NCBI GenBank assembly: GCA_903856555.1
Contig: CAIOCC010000211.1
Coordinates: forward strand, 1-13,379
Length of the DNA: 13,379 nt
Source: an uncultured Bacteroidota bacterium
GTDB taxonomy: Bacteria; Bacteroidota; Bacteroidia; UBA7662
Reading direction: 5' to 3'
A program made the translations under genes and the position numbers. Below, in pieces: positions 5,984 through 13,379 of the stretch. Under the pieces are notes generated by a model. It was not told the origin of the DNA, did no database searches, and saw only the letters and a program-made list of their open reading frames with translations. Numbering within the stretch: the stretch's first letter is position 1; each line of letters starts with the position of its first letter.

Positions 5984-6946
5984 CTACAATTCTTTTAACT
6001 TTTTGATAAGTAGTTGTTTGTCGGGCAATTGTGTTTTGTATTCGGCGATCATGGTAGGCGACAAACTCCTACTTAGCGCATATTCCACCACTTCATTATC
6101 TTGGTCCTTGCACAACAAAACCCCTATACTCGGTTTCTCGTTGGAATTTTTTACATCTCGATCTAAGGCCTCTAGGTAAAAATTAATTTGACCCAAATGC
6201 TCGGGTCGAAATTTATCAGCTTTAAGCTCTATGGCCACTAAACACTGGAGGCCCCTATGAAAAAATAGCAAATCAATGTAAAAGTCCGAATTACCTATTT
6301 GCAATTTGTATTCCTGACCTACAAATAGAAATTCTTTCCCCAATTCTAAAAGAAAATTACTCATTTCTTTGACTAGGGCGCGCTGTAAATCCTTTTCGCT
6401 ATGCGGTTCTGGCAGATTGAGAAATTCAAAAATATAGGTATCCTTGAACTTATCATTGGTTTCATTTTGATGCCTAGAAACGAAATTAGGCTTATTCCTG
6501 GATGAACTCAGCCTCGTTCTCTCGTACAAACTTGCGGAAATCTGCCTATCTAACTCTCTTTTACTATAATTTTCGCTGTAGGCTCGATGTAGATAAAATT
6601 CCTTTTCATCGTAGGTTGAGCATCTAGAAAAAATAAGCACATTATTAGACCAACTAATTTCTCTCACCAGTGGCGAGAGTTTCGAATGATGACGATAGGT
6701 TTCAAAAAACTGTTTCATTCTCCAAAGATTCTTGTTAGAAAATCCTTTCCAATTTGGAAGCGATTTTTGGATGTGAACAGATAATTGGGAAACGACGGAC
6801 GAGCCCCATTCGGCTTTTTCTAATTTAATCGCAATGTATTCGCCTAGTCTCCAATAGAGCTGAATGAGTTCCGCATTAACCGATCTCAGAGCATTCGTTC
6901 TGGATTCTTTAATAATTGAAATGATTTCAATGAAATCGTGATTCAT
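5984..6946 (-). CDS. PD-(D/E)XK nuclease, DUF1016/YhcG family
   Basis: This 320-residue protein has an N-terminal DUF1016-type helical/winged-helix region and a C-terminal PD-(D/E)XK nuclease domain. N-terminal landmarks are LIQLYWRLGEYIA (27-39), W47 in AEWGSSVV, and FSNKNLWRMKQFFETY (69-84). The nuclease core reads VGQEYKLQIGNSDFYIDLLF (209-228), giving D221/D225, then LVAIELKADKF (236-246), giving E240 and K242, and GQINFYLEALD (252-262). All catalytic positions are intact and length is near the family norm. Such genes occur sporadically, often in restriction-modification or mobile regions; the target is unknown. Its AT-rich codons contrast strongly with the neighbouring genes, suggesting transfer. 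I found no convincing flanking repeats or integrase. A -7-like CGAAATTA (TAATTTCG on the coding strand, one mismatch) lies at 6972-6979. Confidence 0.9.
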   Translation of the reverse strand: MNHDFIEIISIIKESRTNALRSVNAELIQLYWRLGEYIAIKLEKAEWGSSVVSQLSVHIQKSLPNWKGFSNKNLWRMKQFFETYRHHSKLSPLVREISWSNNVLIFSRCSTYDEKEFYLHRAYSENYSKRELDRQISASLYERTRLSSSRNKPNFVSRHQNETNDKFKDTYIFEFLNLPEPHSEKDLQRALVKEMSNFLLELGKEFLFVGQEYKLQIGNSDFYIDLLFFHRGLQCLVAIELKADKFRPEHLGQINFYLEALDRDVKNSNEKPSIGVLLCKDQDNEVVEYALSRSLSPTMIAEYKTQLPDKQLLIKKLKEL

Positions 6947-6983
6947 AGCCTCTATTGAGTAATGGAGGCAACGAAATTATGCT

Positions 6984-7016
6984 CAACGACCTTTGCTAAA
7001 AAGGTCTTTGTTTTTT
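6984..7016 (+). terminator. Hairpin with T-tract, terminator-like on the plus strand
   Basis: GACCTTT (6988-6994) pairs with AAAGGTC (7000-7006) around a 5-nt loop. Beyond one mismatch, CAA (6984-6986) pairs with TTG (7008-7010). Six Ts follow at 7011-7016. Orientation fits a plus-strand intrinsic terminator, yet no plus-strand gene ends here. It may instead end the minus-strand reductase-ferredoxin transcript with a poor U-tract, or mark an old insertion boundary. Structure is certain; function is not. Confidence 0.4.
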
Positions 7017-7024
7017 GTTACAAA

Positions 7025-7351
7025 TCAATCTTTTTTAGAGGGATTTAAGCGAAGAATGGCTTGGCCATCGGTGAGAGATTCCAGTCGAATTTGGCAACCC
7101 AATCGGCTGGTAGGTTGCTGGTCCGGCAGGGTGTCCAGCATGTCCAATTCAGCATCGGTGGGTTCCGAAACAGTGCCTTCTTGCCATTCCACCCGACAGG
7201 TGGCGCACAAGGCCATTCCGCCGCAGACGGCCTCCACAGGATAGCCCGCCGATTTCAGGGCCTCCATCAAAGAAAGCCCCATGCCGGTCGGAAAAGCCAA
7301 TTCTTGAGCGGTTCCCGAAGCGTCGATAACCGTAATCTGAACCTCTTGCAT
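7025..7351 (-). CDS. 2Fe-2S ferredoxin
   Basis: This 108-residue soluble electron carrier has a plant/adrenodoxin-type fold. Cluster ligands are C43, C49 and C52 in CGGMALCATC (C-x5-C-x2-C) and C86 in RLGCQI. The C-x5-C-x2-C spacing is that of the adrenodoxin/ISC type; plant ferredoxins use C-x4-C-x2-C. Around it lie the LMEALKSAGYPVEAVCGG helix-loop and an acidic helix TDAELDMLD (65-73), which usually contacts redox partners. Length is normal. It follows the reductase gene by 11 bp, so the reductase is the likely electron donor. The acceptor (a monooxygenase, a cluster-assembly protein or other) cannot be told from the window. The adjacent tryptophan-degradation genes make an oxygenase worth considering, but that is speculation. 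Confidence 0.93.
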   Translation of the reverse strand: MQEVQITVIDASGTAQELAFPTGMGLSLMEALKSAGYPVEAVCGGMALCATCRVEWQEGTVSEPTDAELDMLDTLPDQQPTSRLGCQIRLESLTDGQAILRLNPSKKD

Positions 7352-7362
7352 GTCGGCTTATT

Positions 7363-8373
7363 CTAAAGTCCACTAACCCCGGTAACGGTGGTGTATTTGA
7401 AAGATGGTTTGGCCCCACCGTGAATGTGCCGATAGGCACCGTGGGCCATCAGGGCCGCCTCGTGAAAGCCTGACAAAATCAACTTGAGTTTACCGGGATA
7501 GGTATTGATATCTCCGATCGCAAAAATTCCAGGTACCGAGGTTTGAAAATTATCGGTTTGGACTTGAATAGCGGAGGCATCCAACGCCAAGCCCCAATCG
7601 GCGATCGGCCCCAATTGTGGGGTCAGGCCGTAGAGTGGAATCAAATCATCGGCCTCCAAGCTCCAAGCCGGCTGTCCCTGGGTTTGGACGGTCACCGAGG
7701 ATAGATTTCCCGCGGCGTTGGCTTCCAAGGAAACCAAGGCCGTCGAAGTGAGCAAGCGAAGTCGGCCGGCGTCGGCCAAGGCCTGAACTCGGGCGGCTGA
7801 TTCAGGAGCCCCCCGAAAACTGCTGTTGCGATGCACCAAGGTCAAATCCCCTGCGATCTCCGCCAATTGCAGGGTCCAATCCAGGGCCGAATCGCCGCCG
7901 CCGGCCAAAACCACCCGACGACCTCGAAACACCTCCGGATCCCGAATCATATACGTTACACCCCGGCCTTCCAAAGCTGCCAACCCGGGCAAATCCGGCT
8001 TTCTCGGTTCAAAACACCCCAATCCCCCGGCAATAACAACCGCTCCAGCCAGCACCACCTCCCCGTTTTCGCTTTGAACCTTCCAACGCCCTCCTTCAAC
8101 GGCCTCCAACCCCACGACTTTCTGGCCCAAACCAAAGCCAGGCTGAAAAGGAGCGATTTGCTCCATAAGGCGGTCAATTAAGTCCCCGGCCAGGATGCTA
8201 GGGTAGCCAGGAATATCATAAATCGGCTTTTTGGGGTAAATCTCGGCCAATTGCCCCCCTACAACGGGTAGGGTATCCATCACATAGGCCTTCAATCGCA
8301 ACAACCCCAATTCAAAAACCGCAAAGAGCCCCACCGGACCCGCACCAATTATGCAAACATCGGTTTCCAACAT
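7363..8373 (-). CDS. Ferredoxin--NADP+ reductase, type 2 (thioredoxin-reductase-like)
   Basis: This 336-residue flavoprotein transfers electrons between NAD(P)H and ferredoxin. It has an FAD-binding Rossmann motif CIIGAGPVGLFAVFELGLL at the N-terminus (about residues 7-25) and VVGGQLAEIYPKKPIYDIPG, typical of type 2 (YumC-like) enzymes. A second Rossmann motif GGGDSALDW binds NADPH, and the C-terminal FAD motif is IFAIGDINTYPGKLKLILSG. There is no CxxC redox pair, which separates it from thioredoxin reductase. ATG 8373 is preferred; a GTG two codons upstream (8379) is in frame but needless. It is co-directional with ferredoxin, 11 bp apart, and divergent from the SusC gene across about 174 bp. 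I see no exact -7 box in that gap. Confidence 0.93.
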   Translation of the reverse strand: MLETDVCIIGAGPVGLFAVFELGLLRLKAYVMDTLPVVGGQLAEIYPKKPIYDIPGYPSILAGDLIDRLMEQIAPFQPGFGLGQKVVGLEAVEGGRWKVQSENGEVVLAGAVVIAGGLGCFEPRKPDLPGLAALEGRGVTYMIRDPEVFRGRRVVLAGGGDSALDWTLQLAEIAGDLTLVHRNSSFRGAPESAARVQALADAGRLRLLTSTALVSLEANAAGNLSSVTVQTQGQPAWSLEADDLIPLYGLTPQLGPIADWGLALDASAIQVQTDNFQTSVPGIFAIGDINTYPGKLKLILSGFHEAALMAHGAYRHIHGGAKPSFKYTTVTGVSGL

Positions 8374-8424
8374 GCCCACAAAGAAACAAGAAGACCCCCT
8401 CCCGTGTGCCTATGAAGGGCCTAT

Positions 8425-8438
8425 TCCAAAATATTGGA
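8425..8438. repeat. Short inverted repeat in the reductase/SusC divergent gap
   Basis: TCCAA-AATA-TTGGA is a perfect 5-bp inverted repeat with a 4-nt spacer, placed between the divergent reductase and SusC starts where an operator could sit. A near-identical copy (TCCAA-TATT-TTGGA, 7-20) lies inside the helicase coding region, which argues against specificity. Nothing else recognisable was seen in the gap (8374-8547). Confidence 0.25.
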
Positions 8439-8547
8439 CAAGAAAAAACGAGGCCTGTGCAAAACCAAGGCCAACGAAGCGGTCCAACACCTGGGTATTG
8501 GCCTAATTTGGTATTATCAAATTGTTAAACCCTTTAAACCCACCCTT

Positions 8548-11500
8548 ATGAAGTTAACCAAAACATTGCTTCATGCCTTCTGTTTGGTGGTTCTGATGGC
8601 CCTAACCGGCCATGCCCAGAACACCACCGTCAGCGGCAAAATCCTTTCGGCCAAGGACCGAACCCCCCTGCCCGGGGTAGCCGTTATGGAAAAAGGCACC
8701 TCCAATGGCACGACCACCAACGCCAACGGAGTTTTTAGCTTTCGCCCATCGCGGAACGGCGCCACCCTACGCTTGACCTACCTCGGTATGAAACCCACCG
8801 AGGTCACCGCTCAAGGGGGGGTTATGGAAATTCTTATGGATGTCGATGCCACCCAATTGGGCGAGGTTGTGATCTCTGCCTTGGGCATTGATCGCGAAAA
8901 ACGCTCCATCGGTTATTCCGTCGAACGTGTCAGCGGTAGCGACCTCAAAGAATCGGGGGAAACCAACCTCATTTCGGCAATGTCCGCCAAAGCTGCCGGG
9001 GTGCAAGTCACCCAATCCAGCGGTGCGGCCGGTGCGGCTTCCTACATCAAAATTCGTGGCAACGCTTCGTTCACAGCCAATGACAACCAGCCCTTGTTTG
9101 TGGTGGATGGAGTACCCATCGACAACTCCCAACTGAACACCGAAGACCTTCGTGGAGGCGTTTCGTTGTCCAACAGGGCCATTGACATCAACCCCAACGA
9201 CATCGCAGACATCTCCATCCTCAAAGGCGGTGCCGCTGCAGCTCTCTACGGTACCCGCGGTGCCAACGGTGTCGTTCTCATCACCACCAAGAAAGGAAGT
9301 TTTAACCAGCCCCTCAAAGTGGAGTTCAATTCCTCCATGGAAATGACCAATGTTAACAAACTTCCTGAACTCCAAACCACTTATTCCCAAGGAATTGGGA
9401 GCGCCTACCGCTCCATCGCCAACGGCAATTCGACCCCACTTTCTTGGGGTCCCAAAATTTCCGATTTGGGCTTTGGTGCAGATGGCAAAATCACATCGGT
9501 GGATTCCTTGATGCGCCCCGGCTCCAAAGGCACGGTTCCATCTTTTAATAACACCGAAAGCTTTTTTCAAACCGGTTTTCGCTTCAACAACAACTTGGCA
9601 ATTTCGGGTGGTAACGAAAAGAACACCTATTACCTCTCCATCGGCAACCTGTTGGATAACGGTATCATTCCTTTGAACACCTTCTCCAGAACTTCGGTCA
9701 AAGCCAGCGGTTCGGCTCGCGTTAGCAACCGACTCAAGCTCAGCAGCTCCATCACCTTCACCAATTCCAAAGGTCAACGCATGCAGCAGGGTAGCAATAC
9801 CTCCGGTTTGATGTTGGGCTTGCTTAGGACCTCGCCCAGCTTTGATAACGGGAACGGCGATGTGAGCGATCCAGCGGATCCCAAAAGTTACCTGATGCCC
9901 GATGGAACCCAGCGTCGTTACCATACCACCTACGACAATCCTTACTGGACCATCAACCGCAACCCCTTTAACGACAACGTCAACCGCTCACAAGGTTACG
10001 TTCAGGCTGATTATCAAGCAACCGATTGGCTGAATGTGATGTACCGCTTTGGTATGGACAATTACTCCGATCGACGCACCCAGGTTTTTGCCAAACAATC
10101 GCGCAATGCGGTGAATGGACGCATCATTGAAGACGTCTACAACTGGACCGAATACAACTCCGACCTGATTGCCACCGCCAAAAAAGACTTTGGTAAACTC
10201 TCCACCTCCCTGCTCGCAGGTTGGAACGTGAACCAACGGAACTTGGACAACGTTTATGTTCAAGGCGATGGCTTTGCCCTCGAAGGCTTTAACAACATGT
10301 CCAATGCCGGTACGGTCATTTCGACCCAAGGGCTGAATCGCCGTCGTTTGGCGGGTGTTTATTCAGAACTTACCTTGGGCTACGACGATCAGTACTACCT
10401 AACAGCGACCGCCCGTGGTGACCAGGCCTCAACCTTTGGAGATGTAAGCCAAACCATTTTTTATCCCTCGGTTTCGGGTAGCTGGGTCTTCACCCAAACA
10501 CTGGGTCTGAGCAACAATATGTTAACTTCGGGTAAGTTGCGTGGATCCTGGGCCAAGGTAGGTCTTGAGCCCGCCTTCGGTTCCAACCGCACCTATTACG
10601 AGCGTGCTGGATCCTTCTCCGGATGGATTGACGGGGTTCAATTCCCCTTCGGCACCACCACAGGATTCAGCCTTTCCAATGTTTTGGGCAATCCTGCGCT
10701 CCGTCCCGAATTCACCGCCACCACCGAATTTGGTCTTGACTTGGGCCTCTTCAAAAACAAACTCAACCTGGAATTCACCTATTACAACCAGCAATCCCAG
10801 GATTTGATTGTAGCCGTACCAATTTCAGGCTCCACCGGCTTCACCAATTCATACCAGAATGTAGGTAAGATGGAAAACAAGGGTATTGAACTCAACGCCC
10901 GTTACAACCTCATCAACACCAACGACTTGAGTTGGAATGTCGGGATGGTCTTCACCCGGAACCGCAACAAAGTCATTGAACTCGCCGAAGGCGTGGATGT
11001 GATTGACTTGCCATGGGGCTTCTTTGGAGCCAACCAGCGACTGGTCAAAGGCGAGGCCTACGGTACCCTCTACGGTGATGATTGGGAAAGAGATGCCAAC
11101 GGCAATGCCTTGGTGGATGCCGACGGTTACCCCGTTTACTCACCAACCGAAGTGGTTGTTGGTAACCCCAACCCGGATTGGTTGATGGGTATCAATTCCG
11201 ACCTACGTTGGAAAAACTGGACCTTTGATATGTTATGGGATATCCGCCAAGGCGGTGATATCTGGAACGGAACCCGTGGTGCCTTGTACTATTTTGGAAC
11301 CCACGCGGATGTAGGAGGAGATCGGGACGCCACCTTCGTATGGGAAGATGTCAAAACGGGTAACAGCGGAGTCTATGCCCCCGGTACCACCATCAACGGA
11401 GTGGATGTTTCGGGTCAGGCCAATACAACGGCCATCCCAGCCAACCATCTTTCGTATGCCAACGGCCCGCTTTCGGGCTTCACCGGGGCCTCCAGTCCTT

Positions 11501-11757
11501 TCATCGAGGACGGATCTTGGGTTCGTTTGCGTCAATTGTCGGCCAACTACAGCCTCCCCTCCAGCGTCTACAGCAAATTCAGCAGCCTCAAAGGCCTGAC
11601 TCTGGGTATCACCGGTCGCAACCTCTTGTTGTTCACCAACTACAAAGGGGTTGACCCCGAAACCAACCTTTCGGGCTCGACCAACAGCCAGGGAGCCGAC
11701 TACTTCAATATGCCCAATACACGCGGTGTTATTTTCTCCCTCAAAGCCAATTTCTAA
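8548..11757 (+). CDS. SusC/RagA-family TonB-dependent outer-membrane transporter
   Basis: This 1069-residue protein is an outer-membrane beta-barrel that imports a ligand captured with its SusD partner, using TonB energy. In order: signal peptide (1-23, cleavage after GHA); a CarboxypepD_reg-like beta-sandwich (about 27-100, VSGKILSAKDRTPLPGVAV); a TonB box-like EVVISALG (106-113); and the plug domain (about 117-250). The plug carries the SusC hallmarks YIKIRG (166-171), PLFVVDGVPIDNS (182-194) and ISILKGGAAAALYGTRGANG (222-241). The barrel ends in an aromatic C-terminus (SLKANF). There is no STN domain, so no direct anti-sigma signalling is indicated. ATG 8548 gives the signal peptide; the longer open frame begins only at a TTG (8434). 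The ligand is unknown. No carbohydrate-active enzyme or peptidase is adjacent in the window. Confidence 0.96.
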   Translation: MKLTKTLLHAFCLVVLMALTGHAQNTTVSGKILSAKDRTPLPGVAVMEKGTSNGTTTNANGVFSFRPSRNGATLRLTYLGMKPTEVTAQGGVMEILMDVDATQLGEVVISALGIDREKRSIGYSVERVSGSDLKESGETNLISAMSAKAAGVQVTQSSGAAGAASYIKIRGNASFTANDNQPLFVVDGVPIDNSQLNTEDLRGGVSLSNRAIDINPNDIADISILKGGAAAALYGTRGANGVVLITTKKGSFNQPLKVEFNSSMEMTNVNKLPELQTTYSQGIGSAYRSIANGNSTPLSWGPKISDLGFGADGKITSVDSLMRPGSKGTVPSFNNTESFFQTGFRFNNNLAISGGNEKNTYYLSIGNLLDNGIIPLNTFSRTSVKASGSARVSNRLKLSSSITFTNSKGQRMQQGSNTSGLMLGLLRTSPSFDNGNGDVSDPADPKSYLMPDGTQRRYHTTYDNPYWTINRNPFNDNVNRSQGYVQADYQATDWLNVMYRFGMDNYSDRRTQVFAKQSRNAVNGRIIEDVYNWTEYNSDLIATAKKDFGKLSTSLLAGWNVNQRNLDNVYVQGDGFALEGFNNMSNAGTVISTQGLNRRRLAGVYSELTLGYDDQYYLTATARGDQASTFGDVSQTIFYPSVSGSWVFTQTLGLSNNMLTSGKLRGSWAKVGLEPAFGSNRTYYERAGSFSGWIDGVQFPFGTTTGFSLSNVLGNPALRPEFTATTEFGLDLGLFKNKLNLEFTYYNQQSQDLIVAVPISGSTGFTNSYQNVGKMENKGIELNARYNLINTNDLSWNVGMVFTRNRNKVIELAEGVDVIDLPWGFFGANQRLVKGEAYGTLYGDDWERDANGNALVDADGYPVYSPTEVVVGNPNPDWLMGINSDLRWKNWTFDMLWDIRQGGDIWNGTRGALYYFGTHADVGGDRDATFVWEDVKTGNSGVYAPGTTINGVDVSGQANTTAIPANHLSYANGPLSGFTGASSPFIEDGSWVRLRQLSANYSLPSSVYSKFSSLKGLTLGITGRNLLLFTNYKGVDPETNLSGSTNSQGADYFNMPNTRGVIFSLKANF

Positions 11758-11768
11758 TTTAATTTGTT

Positions 11769-13091
11769 ATGAAAAAACTCTTATTCATCGGAATGTGCAC
11801 GGTGCTGCTGGGCAGTGCCTGCACCAAGGAATGGCTGCAAGACTATACCGCCGACCCTGCACGTCCCCTGGAGGTGTCAGTCAAGGTGCTTTTGCCTTCA
11901 GCTCAAGTTTCCTACACCATGGCCCAGGGTGATGCCCTGCCCCGCCTCACTTCTATTTTCCTTCAACAAATGACCGGGGCCGATCGTCAGTCCTTGGCCC
12001 ACAACCGCTACGCCCAAATCGGCGAAGCTGACTTTGATGTTATCTGGGCCGATAACGGATATGCAGGAGGTATGAAGGACTTGCAACTCATCATCGATGC
12101 GACCCAAGGCACCTCACCGCGCTATTGCGGCGTAGCCCGGATCATGATGGCCCAGTACCTGGGTATGTTCACCGATATCTGGGGCGATATTCCTTACGGT
12201 AACGCCCTCAAAGGTGCCGATGATTACAATCCCACCTATGCCAGCCAACAACAGATCTACACGACCATCGAAGAAATGCTGACAACTGCTATTTCTGAGC
12301 TGGGACAACCGGTAGGAGCCATGGCCCCTGGCAGTGAGGATCTTATCTACGGTGGCAATGTCGCCAAATGGACCAAGTTGGCTTGGTCGCTCAAAGCAAG
12401 ATACCTCAACCACCTTTCCAAGAAAGGATCTCTGTACCGTCCTGCTGACATCTTGACAGCCGTCAGCAATGGAATGAGCAGCTCTGCCGACAACGCGAAG
12501 TTGACTTTTTTGGCAGCGCCCAACAACAACCCTTGGTACCAATTCAACACGCAACGGGCCGGTTACATCCTTCAATACGGCACGATGTACGATCGCATGA
12601 CCACCAAGAACGATCCACGCATCTCCGCTTTCCGCTCGGCTGATTCGACCGAAATGCCTTATTACGGCAGCGAAACCAGTCCCGTGAATTGGATGACCTA
12701 CGCAGAGCTCCTCTTTATCAAGGCCGAAGTGGAGTCCCGCCAAAGCGCCGGGACCCTGGCCGCCACCCTGGATGCTGCGGTGGAAGCCCATATGTCAGAC
12801 GTCGGTGTTAGCTCAGCCGCTGCAGCTACCTATGTAGGCGCATTGCCCGCGAGTCCTGCCCTGAGCGATGTGATGTACGAAAAGCATCTAGCCCTCTTCA
12901 CGCATGTGGAGGCTTGGACCGATTGGCGCCGTACCGGTTTCCCAACCCTGTCGGTTTACCCAGGAGCCCAGCTGACGGAGATCCCTCGTCGTATGCCCTA
13001 TCCTCAGGGTGAACGGTTGTACAACGACAACTTCATCAACCTCGAAGGAAACAATTCCTTCTTGACCCGGCATTGGTGGGATCAGCCCTAA
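11769..13091 (+). CDS. SusD/RagB-family surface lipoprotein (SusD-like_2 type)
   Basis: This 440-residue lipoprotein is the lid-like ligand-binding partner of the upstream SusC, 11 bp away. The lipoprotein signal is MKKLLFIGMCTVLLGSAC, lipidated at C18. The -3 residue is glycine, slightly off the strict lipobox. The residues after it, TKEW, resemble the K-(D/E) surface-export signal described in Bacteroidota, consistent with cell-surface display. Family features are TDIWGDIPYGNAL (135-147), GNVAKWTKLAWSLKARYLNH, a helix MTYAELLFIKAEVE and, near the end, HVEAWTDWRRTGFP. It is shorter than many SusD proteins (480-550 residues), as expected for the SusD-like_2 group. The gene ends 30 bp before a strong terminator, so SusCD looks like a closed two-gene operon. 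Substrate is unknown. Confidence 0.94.
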   Translation: MKKLLFIGMCTVLLGSACTKEWLQDYTADPARPLEVSVKVLLPSAQVSYTMAQGDALPRLTSIFLQQMTGADRQSLAHNRYAQIGEADFDVIWADNGYAGGMKDLQLIIDATQGTSPRYCGVARIMMAQYLGMFTDIWGDIPYGNALKGADDYNPTYASQQQIYTTIEEMLTTAISELGQPVGAMAPGSEDLIYGGNVAKWTKLAWSLKARYLNHLSKKGSLYRPADILTAVSNGMSSSADNAKLTFLAAPNNNPWYQFNTQRAGYILQYGTMYDRMTTKNDPRISAFRSADSTEMPYYGSETSPVNWMTYAELLFIKAEVESRQSAGTLAATLDAAVEAHMSDVGVSSAAAATYVGALPASPALSDVMYEKHLALFTHVEAWTDWRRTGFPTLSVYPGAQLTEIPRRMPYPQGERLYNDNFINLEGNNSFLTRHWWDQP

Positions 13092-13121
13092 GGGAGGGTT
13101 TTTACCTCGTTGCCTATCAAG

Positions 13122-13148
13122 AGCCGCCCCCCGTGGGCGGCTTTTTTT
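13122..13148 (+). terminator. Rho-independent terminator after SusCD
   Basis: AGCCGCCC (13122-13129) pairs perfectly with GGGCGGCT (13135-13142) around the 5-nt loop CCCGT, followed by a T-run to 13148. The 8-bp GC-rich stem plus T-tract, 30 bp after the SusD stop, is a textbook intrinsic terminator and separates SusCD from lemA. Confidence 0.93.
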
Positions 13149-13219
13149 ATGCCCGCCCATCAACGCCATTGGGCAACTTGGCACGATATTTGATTAGATT
13201 CCATTAAAAAACTATTGCA

Positions 13220-13379
13220 ATGAAACGAATTCTTGGCATGCTCTTCCTTTTGGTTAGCTCGCTCATGCTCAGCAGCTGCGGTTACAACACCATGGTGACC
13301 CTCGACGAAGAAGTCTCCGGCCAATGGGCCAATGTCGAAGCCGCCTACCAACGCCGGTCGGACCTGATTCCGAACCTGG
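13220..13379 (+). CDS. lemA: LemA family lipoprotein (N-terminus; continues beyond right edge)
   Basis: The first 53 residues are visible. A lipoprotein signal peptide MKRILGMLFLLVSSLMLSSC has a good lipobox, LSSC, with lipidation at C20. The LemA family start follows, NTMVTLDEEVSGQWANVEAA then YQRRSDLIPNL (43-53). LemA proteins are helical, membrane-anchored and about 190 residues, often followed by TPM-domain (YgcG-like) genes; their function is poorly defined. ATG 13220 is clear. A -7-like GATATTTG (13185-13192, one mismatch from TAnnTTTG) lies about 28 bp upstream. The terminator at 13122-13148 makes it a separate transcription unit from SusCD. Confidence 0.92.
   Translation, partial: MKRILGMLFLLVSSLMLSSCGYNTMVTLDEEVSGQWANVEAAYQRRSDLIPNL

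Noticed and set aside
8434..8547. N-terminal extension of the SusC frame by 38 residues
   Set aside because: It would start at TTG and precede a normal signal peptide. ATG 8548 gives the expected N-terminus.
8767..9924. 385-codon minus-strand open frame inside the SusC gene
   Set aside because: It is antisense to a certain SusC gene, Gly/Val/Phe-rich and without recognisable motifs, as expected from codon bias on the real strand.
12114..12791. 225-codon minus-strand open frame inside the SusD gene
   Set aside because: It is antisense to a clear SusD gene and has no family motifs.
1..13379. CRISPR array, tRNA, rRNA or insertion sequence
   Set aside because: No regularly spaced repeats, tRNA cloverleaf, rRNA segment, transposase or terminal inverted repeats were recognised on either strand.

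Overview
The window is from a member of the Bacteroidota. It carries an adjacent SusC/SusD outer-membrane uptake pair, a type 2 ferredoxin-NADP reductase beside a 2Fe-2S ferredoxin, and an NhaD antiporter. Starts lack clear Shine-Dalgarno sequences, and promoter-like sites fit the phylum's TAnnTTTG -7 box. Most genes are fairly GC-rich. One block, about 5920-7020, is clearly AT-rich. I cannot name a genus from sequence alone.

Layout. (1) 1-1478, minus strand: a DUF3050 (heme-oxygenase-like fold) gene, then after 21 bp a RecD/Pif1-type SF1B helicase that runs off the left edge. (2) 1539-5440, plus strand: nhaD, rfbC, a tryptophan 2,3-dioxygenase (TDO) and an HTH-WYL regulator. The last three are tightly packed: ATGA overlap between rfbC and TDO, GTGA overlap between TDO and the regulator. 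(3) 5481-5921, minus strand, convergent: a Rid-family protein that most resembles 2-aminomuconate deaminase, a step of tryptophan degradation through kynurenine and 3-hydroxyanthranilate. (4) 5984-6946, minus: an AT-rich DUF1016/YhcG-type PD-(D/E)XK nuclease that looks acquired. (5) 7025-8373, minus: ferredoxin and ferredoxin-NADP reductase, 11 bp apart. (6) 8548-13091, plus: SusC and SusD 11 bp apart, closed by a strong intrinsic terminator at 13122-13148. (7) 13220 to the right edge: the start of a LemA-family lipoprotein gene.

How the genes may work together. TDO opens the indole ring of tryptophan, and the Rid protein would act several steps later, so both plausibly belong to one tryptophan-degradation programme, with the adjacent WYL protein as candidate regulator. 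The other enzymes of that route are not in the window. The reductase and ferredoxin form an electron-transfer pair whose acceptor is not shown. The SusCD pair imports an unidentified ligand; no carbohydrate-active enzyme lies beside it here.

I did not find a clearly new multi-gene system. The most notable observations are a recent 22-bp tandem duplication that rewrote the TDO stop and the regulator start, a metal-ligand-like HxxxDxxH pattern in the DUF3050 protein, and the probable TDO/aminomuconate-deaminase link. No gene-free stretch longer than 300 bp is present.
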